A stretch of DNA of 64,000 bases from Cenococcum geophilum 1.58 (taxonomy: Eukaryota > Ascomycota > Dothideomycetes > Gloniales > Gloniaceae), in NCBI GenBank assembly GCA_001692895.1, contig KV748213.1, positions 1,302,001-1,366,000 of the forward strand, given 5' to 3'. This document shows positions 55,330 to 64,000 of this stretch, piece by piece. Position 1 is the first letter of the stretch, and each line of letters opens with the position of its first letter. The notes beneath the pieces are model-generated. The model worked only from the letters and a program-made list of their open reading frames with translations. It did not search any database and was not told the DNA's origin. The translations under genes and the position numbers were made by a program.

Positions 55330-58300
55330 TATTTATGTAATTCCTACGCTTTACTAACGAAGGCGAAGCGGTAAAAGCCTATAAAAGAGTAGTAGATAAA
55401 ATTCTAAAGGCCTTACCTACCGACCGTAGAGAGGCGCTTAGCTTAAATAAAACCCTGACGGTCTTAGGCCTTTAGAACACCCTAGTAATCCCAAAAGCCG
55501 CAAAAGCCGCGAAAGCCCTAAAAGCCGCGAAAGCCCTAAAAGCCTCAAAAGCCCTAAAAGCCCTAAAAGCCCCGAAAGCCCCGAAAGCCCTAAAGGCCTT
55601 AACGACCCCTATAGATCCAGAGACTAGGAAAGCCATAGTTAAATTCATTTCATTATTTCGGATTTTTAAAAGATAAGGAACCCTACCTCCTAATGAAAGC
55701 CTAGACCTACTTTACGGAGAAAGCCCCGCCCCTAAAAAACGCTAGAATTTATCGCCGGTAGCTATAGAGTGACTGGTTACAGTTTACACGAAAATTTAGT
55801 CTCTAGATAATTGTGAATTAAAATAGTTCCTTAAGCTTTATAATTTGGCTAAGGGCGGATTACTTAAAGCTCTCTAGGAACTATATATTAAATTAATAGG
55901 AGCTAATAACTAGGTAATAATTCGTAACCTAGCTAATATCCTTAATGTAGGTAAAAATGTAGTTAGTTATAGGTTAATAAAGTCTATTCTATCTAAGACG
56001 CTAGATAATAAGGTAGAGCGATTAAGGAAAGAAGGTTATAAGCCTAAAAAGGGCTAATAATTTAAAGCTTTGGCACAGGAGATGGCCTATCTATTAGGAG
56101 GAGAGCGCCTTAAACTAAACGATATTACTAGCTAGAAATGGAGTTGTTTTAAACCTAGAGTACTTATTAATCTCTGTAACCTAAATTCTAGTATAATATT
56201 AGTTTTTAATTACCTTTATTAAATTAACGACTAACCTATAATAGTATTAAAAGGTATATAGCACCTAAAGAATTCGATATATTAATTGCTTGGATGGAAA
56301 CACAACTATAGTGCTAGAAATAGATGGAATTATCTCCTTTAGTGAGGAACCTAAAGGATATATACCTCTGTTATGCTAATACTAACTCTATAAGTCAGCC
56401 TAAAGCCAGCAGCGCTATCTAAAGCCCTAGGGGTATAAAAAGATTAACTACTACTAAGTAGTCTAATACTAAACGTACTAGGCGCGAGTTATCTAAAATA
56501 AGCAGTCTATAAGCCGTCCCTAATAGGAGTTCCGATTAAATATTTCTAATGTCTTTAATGGACCAATATAGTATAGCCAATCTTTATTTAGACCCTCCCG
56601 AAATGCCATTGCCTTTTAGATCTACCTTAATCCCTAAAATCTACTTGTACCCTTTAGAAATCCCTTTTAACCTAAGCTATTACTTGACCCCTAGGATATC
56701 CTTCTCTTTTAAACCTACCTTAATTTCTTAAATCTACTTAAATCCACTGTTAATTCCTTCCGATGCAAACCTGGACTATTACTTAAATTTAGAAGTACCC
56801 CCCCCTTTTAAACCTCTATTAATTCCTAAAATCTATTTAAATCCTCTATTAATTCCTCTTAATTCAAATTCTAATCTCCAGCCAATTACTCCGCTAGCTA
56901 CTATAGTAATAAATAACTAGCTCGATTCGTACCCTATATTTCTATATATAGCAAGCCTCGACCTAAACTAGAATTCGCAATATAGCACTCCCCGTATATT
57001 TTAATATCATTTTTACTCTGCTTCTAAGGAACCCGCGGCCTTAGACAGCTCCTATAAGGCTACGGCCTTAAACGGCTCCTCTAAAGCTACGGCCGTATAG
57101 ACCTATATAGATATATAAGCATATCCACCCCCCTTCCCTATAAAGTGTTAAGGCGTATTATTAAGTACGCCCATTATATTGCCGCTTTAAAGTTTAGGGT
57201 ATTTATATTTAGCGGAAATCCTAAACCCTGGTAAACCGTTATCTAAACTTAGTAGGCCAAGTACTAATATTATTATAGCCTTTGCCGTGCTATCCCTAGG
57301 GTTCGCCTATATTTCCTTATTTATATTGTTATAATATACTAGATATTAGTTTTCGATAGAGACTGTGTCTTTAGTAGTATAGAGGATTTTAGCAGTATAC
57401 TACCTAGCGACTTTCTAAATATCTTTTATTAGCATACTACTAATCTACCTAGCGTTAGAAATACCTTAACGTATAATAAAATATAAGGTGACGTTGCTTC
57501 ACTGTTAGGTATTTTATAAAAGGGGAAGTCCTCCTTTTAGGAGAATAAGGATTGGCTCCGTATTAATAAAAAGGCGCGTAAGTAATTTAAATATCTACTA
57601 TCTATGCCAGAAGCTATCTGTAGTGCGGATATAATAAGTCTAAGAAAAATATAAGTAATAGACGTATTAATGAATAGATATAAAGACCCTTTAAAGGGGC
57701 TGACTTTTCTTTAGCGGGGCTGATTTTTGGTAGGGCTAATTTCCGGTCAGGTAGGGCCTATATAACACCGCCCGTTTCTAAGAACCGTTATCACACTAAT
57801 GCGCGCCTAAGCATTAACGCGCCTTACGGAAGAGGTGCGGGCGACTTATAGAAATTGTCTCAATATTTATAGGTAAAGAGAGTATATTATAGGGCGTATA
57901 TAAATATATATCTTCTAGTCTTATATAAAGAGGCCACTAGACCTTTACTCCCGTCGTTATCCTTACCTAGCACTTTTACCTTAAGAATAACATTGCAATA
58001 AAGCTGCCGGAAATTACGAAAGACAATTTAATTCTTAGACCAGATTGTCCTTACGTTTCTCCTTAAGATTTCCTATAGGGCTTTAATAAACCTAGTATAG
58101 ATCATAATAGTGTTAAGGTAAAAGATACTATATACCCTTTAGTTATATTAGTCTAACAGTTTTATAGGTTAAAGATATTTTTACCCTCTGCTATATACGG
58201 CAGTGCTAGCAATATAGCCCGCACCTATATTACGGCAAACGTATCTTTTTAGGGATATTTAATTCTAATAGTTTAGTAGTTAAACGCACGGTATTCTCGG

Positions 58301-58865
58301 GTAATCTCATACTTATAAAAGGCGGGCTGGAAATAATTAAACAGGTAAAACGTAAGGTAGAGGATAGGAATAATTGGCTTTGGATAAAAAATGCTCTATC
58401 TTCTTAAAAATTCTTTAAATAGGTCTCCTTTAATGACCAACTTAAGCAAGTTAAGGTAAATATTATAAATAATATGGCTTTTTATAAGTTAACAGTTTTA
58501 TAGGTCTTAGACATAATTAGTTTCCGCCCTACTTTAAGCGCTTCCCCCCTATATAGGAGACGGTTTACTCTACTTAGGATTTTCCTTTTAAATGGGTCGC
58601 AGAAGCTAGGCAAAGTGCTATTAGATATAGTTAAAAGGATAGAAAACGGAGAGGAAGCTATAGAATAGGTAAAGCGTAAGCTACAGCGTTGTAAGGACGA
58701 AGACTTAGCCGGGCAGATATTGTCTTTAAGTTTTACTTAGCTAATGCAAGAGCTACCTTTATAAGGAGGATCTTAAAACATAGAATCTAATATTACTAAA
58801 TAGAGTTGGTTACGTAAGCGGGTTTCTATAGCAAAAAGTGATTTACTTTTAAGATTCCCGTATAG
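55330..58865 (+). pseudogene. Long decayed protein of unknown function with Lys-Ala tract and Leu-Ile-Pro repeats
   Basis: A reading of more than 1,000 codons with stops mostly at Gln positions. Near 55,390 it reads VVDKILKALPTDRREALSLN. A tract of Ala-Lys repeats follows at 55,489-55,600, then a globular part (ETRKAIVKFISLF; FKALAQEMAYLLGGERLKLN near 56,060). 56,540-57,000 holds Pro-rich repeats (LYLDPPEMPLPFRSTLIP, PKIYLNPLLIPLN). After 57,180 the reading goes on as FSGNPKPWQTVIQT-type sequence (57,210), then RRFTLLRIFLLNGSQKLGKV and ENGEEAIE-VKRKLQRCKDED (58,560-58,700). It could be one gene or two neighbours. I recognise no family. Confidence 0.5.
55489..55600 (+). repeat. 9-bp tandem repeat encoding Ala-x-Lys units
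   Basis: About 12 units of the type GCCNNNAAA, giving KAAKALKAAKALKASK, similar in composition to a linker-histone tail. Confidence 0.85.
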
Positions 58866-58957
58866 GGCATAAACCTATATACTTACTTACTCCTATAATA
58901 ATAAGACCTATATGGTAGGCTATGGCGCGAGCGAATTGCTAGTAGACCTAAGAATAG

Positions 58958-59365
58958 GAGAACGGAAGCCGTAGGGTATTGGTTCCCGTAGGGGAGAGGA
59001 AAATGTAGCTATGGGCTCCTATAGGGGAGTAAAAGCTATATAGGAATGCAAGCCGTAGGGGATTGGTTTCTATAGGGCGGTGGAATATGTAGGTATTAGT
59101 ACCCGTAGGGGATTCGTTAGCGTAGGGGATTTATTAGCGTAGGGGATTCNTTAGAGTAGGGGACTAGATCCTATAGGGGATTTATTAGCGTAGGGGATTT
59201 ATTAGAGTAGGGGATTAGATCCTATAGGAGATTATTAAGAGTAGGGGATTAGTTCCCATAGGGCGGCGAAACACGTAGGCATTGGCTCCCGTAGGGGATT
59301 TGTTTAAGTAGGGGACTTATTTAAATAAGGGATTGGCTAAAGTAAGGGATTAATTCTCCTACGGC
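58958..59365. repeat. G-rich minisatellite (GTAGGGGATT core)
   Basis: At least 18 copies of a core GTAGGGGATT or near variants at spacings of about 17-20 bp, with TTNTTAGC-type or GGTTCCC-type linkers. One ambiguous base lies at 59150. Four-G runs lie on the plus strand throughout. Confidence 0.88.
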
Positions 59366-59637
59366 TTTTATTTAAGCGGCATAAGGCGGCTTTTAATAGG
59401 CTAGGGAGTAGATTATATATTTTGTGGAAATATAAAGCCTATATAGGATAGGTTATCCGCTTTCCTAGGTTTATTTAGCCCACCTTATGCTATTTTATAT
59501 GCGTTTTAACTAAGGCTGCTACCTAGCCTTAGCCGCCCAAATCTCTGCAAACCTTTAACTTGTGTAGTGAAAGAGTACAGGGCAATAAAATGTTATTTTA
59601 TCTACTCTGCTAATACCTTTAAATCCTTTTATACTTA

Positions 59638-61800
59638 CTAAAGAATCTCTTTTATCTAGGAATAAAGCGCCCTATCTTCCTTCTCCCACTTCCCGTCTAT
59701 TAGGAAAACCACCTTCCGCAGCCTATTAACCCACGGCTTTAGCGGTTGGTAGTAGGGTATAAATGCCTTAGCTATACGGTTAAGAAAATGGCCTTCTCTA
59801 CCTATTAGCCCCGATTTTAACTTAGCTAGCTTTATAGTATTCTTATAGTTCCAATACTTAAACTTAGTTAGACCGATATCTTTACCTAACCCATTATAAT
59901 GTACGCATATTTAGAAAAGCACCTAAAAGAACAATTCCAGATTATGCCTAAAGGAGTATTTCTCGCCTAGAAGCACTCCTATAGCTATAAACACTCTCGT
60001 ATTAGTCTTACCCTATACTCCTAAAGGTCCTTCTTACTTCTCTTTAATCGCGAGATTGAAGTCAATTAAGAATGCCGGCTAAAAAGGATTGTTATCTTCC
60101 TCGTTTATTATAAGGTTGCCTATTAAAATGTTATATTAGATAATGCCGGCCTACGTATATAAAGATTTATATCCTTTAATACCACCCTTTAGTATAGTAA
60201 GTATTGCAGCCCAAGAGCTTGCCTTATAAAGAGGCTTCCTATAGTCACTAGTAATAACGTGTCAGTATACGCGATTCTATATAATAGGGTACTTAGTTAA
60301 AAAGGTCGAATATAGGCGCTTACCGGGCGGTAATAGGGCGCTATAGCTAGAAGACCTCTTTCTGCTAGAACTTTAACCTTTTCTTATACTTCCTTATACT
60401 CTAGCTAGTCTCAGAGGCATTATTAAACTTTCTGGCTTATAGTTTGTTGCTTTTGTAATATCCAGCCCCTTGCGAATATTAAAGATGTTATTATCTTATC
60501 CACTTACGCGAATAGTCTTATAGTGATAGTACCTAGCTACGTTAACTACTCCCTTCTCTAATATCTTATGTAGTAGTTTGCCTTCTTCCTTGCGCTCTAA
60601 GTACTGCTACGAGTCTTTAATAATAAGGGGTATCTTAGGTGTCCCCTTACGGTGTACTTTCTAGTAAGTAGTCGCTTGACTAGCAATATAGCGTGCCTGT
60701 TTTATAAGTTCGTTAAGGATAAGACACTTAGTCTAGTTGTTACGTATAATTTTAATATACCGTTTACCGTCCGATATTAAAATTGTAGGGTTAAACCCAA
60801 GCTGCTCCTTATTTATTTAGAGAAATCCCAATATTGCTAAGGTAAATTGTAGTCCGTCCTTATTAATATTAAATAGCGATAATATAATACCTCCTACCTG
60901 GTTATACTCCTATAACCGCATAATAGATTTATAAAGGGTAAAGCTTAGAATAAAGCAACGACTATCCTAAGCGGCAAATACTTCCCTTATATATTTCCCT
61001 AAGTCAAACCATGCTTTTGAGGCTATATTAGTGTTTAGATTACTCTTTAGCTCTCCTAGTATAAGTATATACAACTAATAGCATTAGGAGCTTTCGCTAG
61101 CTATTAGATTATTTATAAAGCCGATATCTAGCTTTTAGTCGGCCGTAGATCCTTATAAGGGCTACTAAGTATACTTTACTAGTCTTTATCGTGCCTTTAG
61201 AACGAACCCGTACTCCTTTATAAAGTCTAGAAATGATATAATTAGCTTATTAAACCACTTTAAGACTTTACATTCTTTCGCGCCTTCAGGCCAGTTACGC
61301 CAGCCGCCCTCAGCATATAGTGAATTGTCCCCTTCCTTACATTTCTTAAAAACGGCAGCGCTTACCTCTTTAAGACCTTTTACTCCTCTAAAGAATGCTT
61401 TATATAAGCCAGGAATCCCCATATAAAGAGGGCCTAGCTCCTCCTTTAGAATATTATCTACGTATTTCCTATATTTAGACGAGTTGGCGAAGCTGCTTAT
61501 ATTGCGTTGATATAGGGTTTAAATGTAGAATAGTAGCAGTCAGGGGAGAGGCGTGGACTCTATAATAGTAGCGTATACCTTTTCCTAGATAACCTTGTTA
61601 GGTTTAATCCGAAGGATCGCATTTAGAAGAGGTAGAAACCGCTTAATATTAAAGTTATCAGAACCGACCGCTAAATTAAGTCTTAATAGATTAATAAGAA
61701 GGCTTTTATTACTGCTGTTAGATAGTAATAAATAAGAAGCTAGAAGGCTCTGTAGAGCTAGTACTAGATCGAGCAAAATATCCTTTAGTTCTGTAAGCAT
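59638..61800 (-). pseudogene. FunK1-type fungal protein kinase, RIP pseudogene
   Basis: ATG at 61800. Read from high to low coordinates: MLTELKDILLDLV, then LYAEGGWRNWPEGAKECKV (about 61,315), LGELKSNLN (about 61,055), KAWFDLGKYIREVFAA and NKDGLQFTLAILGFL. The kinase body follows: PLIIKDS with the Lys kept, KGVVNVARYYH, and a Ser/Arg-rich insert typical of FunK1 (about 60,360). The catalytic loop is AGII-YNILIGNLIIN; the Asn codon at 60130-60132 stands where the catalytic Asp should be. Then LIDFNLAIK, FF-VLF-ICVHYNGLGKDIG and WVNRLRKVVF. Inactive by Asp-to-Asn change and by stops. Full family length is present. Confidence 0.92.
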
Positions 61801-62440
61801 TAGATAGAAACTTATAATAGGTATATTAATAATTACCTTTATTACCTATCTGGTGTAATAAGTCTAAAGAGCTAAAGATATTTAGATCCTAATAAGCTAA
61901 GTTAAATAAATTGCAAAAGTCATTTAGTCCTTCTCCGATAGGTTTCGTTTTAATTATCTCTAATTAGGAGAGATTTGCTATTATAAGCAAACGCACTAAG
62001 AGCTACGTTAAGAGCTAACGTGGCAGGCGGGAGGTAGATAAGAAGGGGAGATTAAAGAGGCTAGTATATAACGGACGGTATAATAGCAGATAAGTGTAGG
62101 GAGGCCGAGTATACGTCGGGCGCGTCTTATAATAAGGAAATAGTTAGGGAGGAAAGTATAAGGAAGAAAGTAAGGTACGAGCGAATACGGAGGATTAAAG
62201 ATTGGGCGCGGAAAAGTTAAGCTGATCTAATGTAGCTTAGACTAAGGCTTTATAAGGCTTAGTTAATGCTAGTCTTTAACTAATTATACTTATTGGTTTT
62301 AGTTTATTTTGTAACGCGTAAGGCTTATATAGCGAGGCTAAAAAGGCGCCTATAAATAATTACGTGGCTAGTTCTAAAATAAGCTAAACCTAATATGCAA
62401 ATATAGATATAGTTAACCTCTTTTCGCAGCGGTTAATTGA
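61801..62440. other. Upstream region of the kinase pseudogene
   Basis: No protein can be read. It holds the presumed promoter of the FunK1 gene. Purine-rich stretches (AGGGAGGAAAG type) lie at about 62,040-62,220. Confidence 0.4.
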
Positions 62441-62444
62441 CCTG

Positions 62445-62750
62445 TTCCCCGAAAACAGAATCTAGTTCCCAGAACTAGATCCGGTTTTTAGAATTGTGCC
62501 CTTTTTATAGTAGTTAATTGGCCCATGTCCTAAAACTAGGATTAGAATCTAGTCTCTAGAACTAGATCTGGTTTTTAGACCGCAATTTAAGCTAGAACTA
62601 AAAATAGTCCGTTTGGCTCAATACTATACCTTTTTAGTCACGTTTAGTACGTCCGGAACCTAGAATTAGGATATAGCCTTTAGAATTAGAATATAGTTTT
62701 TAGAATTAGATCTAATTCTTAGAATAAGATCTTGTTTTTAGTTAAAACTT
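62445..62750. repeat. Degenerate repeats around AGAACTAGATCYGGTTTTTAG
   Basis: Two longer copies (about 62,460 and 62,548) containing GAACTAGATCYGGTTTTTAGA, followed by shorter AGAATTAGATCTAATT/GAATTAGGATATAG copies at about 62,660-62,740. Confidence 0.7.
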
Positions 62751-63090
62751 AGGCCAATATTAACGGGTAGATCCTATATTTATTCTTAATATTCCTACCT
62801 TATTAATATATAATTTAGAGCTAACTTGTACCTTAGTTACCCTATAAAACGCTAGTAGGCTATTAATTATCTAGTATTATAGTGATATATTTAAAGTAAA
62901 GATTACTACTAAGGTTAAAGCGAGCTATAAATAAGAATTTTCAAAAGTAAAAGGAGACCTTTACGCCTAAGACAATGCTAAGCCAATTAATTATCTAATC
63001 CGATTAAAAATACTATATTTACGGCTTAGGCGTTTGCAGCCGCTTTGCCTTATACGGCTTTTAACAAAATATAGAAAAAGTGTATAGCCT
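62751..63090. other. Unassigned A/T-rich stretch
   Basis: No gene or repeat structure is seen. Confidence 0.4.
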
Positions 63091-63700
63091 TAATTTAAGC
63101 CACGGAACGCATAATCCCTCGCTTTACGCCCCTATTATATAACCTAAACTGCTTAGCCCTTTCTTATAAAGGGGTGTCTAAGTCTTTATAGAGCCGGATG
63201 TTACTAATACTAAGCCTGTGGAGCTCCTCCCCTTTACCTATACGTCCTTGTTTCCCTACTAGGCGGGCTTAACTACGCCTTTAGATTTCTCTCTCCCTTA
63301 TATTATATGCACCACGCAATCCTTTAGGACTATATCGCGATACCGTACTAGAGACGCTGCGAACTCGCTATAGGCAGCGCGTAGAGTAATAGCTTTAGGC
63401 CCTCCTTCCAATTCCTTATAGCAGTCTTCGATCCTATCTATTAAGGTACCACCTTTCTTTAGGACGTCGGTAATAGCTATATAGTGCTCGCTGGTTGCTA
63501 GCCCGGGTTCTATAAAGACAGCAGGGTTTAGTTACTGCTTTATACTGGTGCTTAAGACTACTAGAGATATTAGCTTTAATATACTTAGGTATCCAAATGT
63601 AAATCCGTAGCATAAAAATTTATATACTAAGTGCGCCTAGAGCATTAATTAATTCTTGGCTTGTAATATCCTCTAAATAAGGAGCTATTAGAATATTTAT
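63091..63700 (-). pseudogene. Decayed fungal protein fragment of unknown family
   Basis: On the minus strand at about 63,510-63,310 a good reading runs EPGLATSEHYIAITDVL then KKGGTLIDRIEDCYKELEGG, then ITLRAAYSEFAASLVRYRDI. This looks like a helical, non-enzymatic domain. Flanking parts are too damaged to follow. It points the same way as the FunK1 pseudogene downstream. The family is not known to me. Confidence 0.4.
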
Positions 63701-64000
63701 AGAACGAGGTCGTCCTTAATGGCAACGTTCTTTAAACCCTATAAGGTTTATTCTGCTCCCACAGTATAAAGGCGCAGTAGGATAGGTTATAGCTATGCCC
63801 GATCTACCTTAGCACTCGCTTATATATCTAAATGCGCTCGTCTAAAGTACCTTTCTATTAAAGGTAATACTAGAAAGTTCGTTAACCTATTGACCTAGCT
63901 TTTCCTAGGGCAATATTAACTGTGGCTATGCTATACCTAGAAAAACCTAGATCTCTTCTATAAGGCCTAGCGGCCCGTATAAAACCTTTAGTCCTGTAAC

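Noticed and set aside
1-64000. CRISPR array, bacterial operons, rRNA or tRNA genes
   Set aside because: Repeats present are contiguous or TIR/LTR type without regular unique spacers. No rRNA or tRNA fold was recognised, and gene content is fungal.
1-64000. Giant Starship-type mobile element with a tyrosine-recombinase captain
   Set aside because: No DUF3435-like captain could be read at either edge, and the gene relics show no cargo organisation.

Overview
This 64-kb window looks like a transposon graveyard from a filamentous ascomycete (Pezizomycotina-type) genome, heavily altered by repeat-induced point mutation (RIP). It is very AT-rich and TpA is everywhere. No gene longer than about 150 codons is open, yet many recognisable proteins read straight through once TAA/TAG stops are ignored. 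Those stops sit where Gln or Trp is expected, and catalytic Asp codons read Asn. Two LTR pairs differ from each other, by my reading, only by transitions. FunK1-type kinase, fungal AAA ATPase, Fot1-like, Tad-like and copia relics all point to a fungus. I see no rRNA, tRNA, CRISPR or intact host gene.

Left part (1-18,965). After an unidentified decayed coding region lies a Tc1/mariner element (3388-18887, TA duplication). It is split by a probable LTR insertion near 3.65-3.93 kb, by a Mutator-like element (MULE, about 3992-17751, 9-bp duplication) and by a 127-bp solo LTR (18080-18206, ATTAG duplication). The MULE (transposase on minus) holds a hAT-type non-autonomous element (6036-7158, CGCTAAAT duplication) and two inverted copies of a 1.67-kb TIR element packed with 12-bp repeats (8712-10390 and 10456-17724). 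The second copy holds a complete Ty1/copia element (11469-17064, two 183-bp LTRs).

Middle part (18,966-35,400). A TIR element with a retroviral-type integrase and no reverse transcriptase that I can find (18966-28098, TCTTA duplication; Ginger-like) was split by a Fot1/pogo element (21776-23617) and by a hAT element (24804-27919, GCTGCTAT duplication), which itself carries an insertion. Next, the 3' end of a Tad-like LINE (minus strand) is cut by a pogo-type TIR element (28935-35381). That element holds a 1.8-kb gag-only or non-coding LTR element (29230-31039) and a 5'-truncated Tad-like LINE (31232-34503, 16-bp duplication).

Right part (35,400-64,000). Here the relics are mostly host-like genes: two direct-repeat copies of a SANT/AT-hook gene (37.7-39.8 and 46.8-49.7 kb), an AAA ATPase pseudogene between them with a recognisable intron, two large unidentified coding regions (49.8-51.1 kb minus, 55.3-58.9 kb plus), a G-rich minisatellite, a FunK1 kinase pseudogene (59.6-61.8 kb minus) and another unidentified minus-strand relic at the end. 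All are disabled. The duplicated genes suggest RIP acted on gene families as well as transposons. The whole reads as a subtelomeric, pericentromeric or accessory-chromosome type region. The nesting gives a relative insertion order that could be dated.
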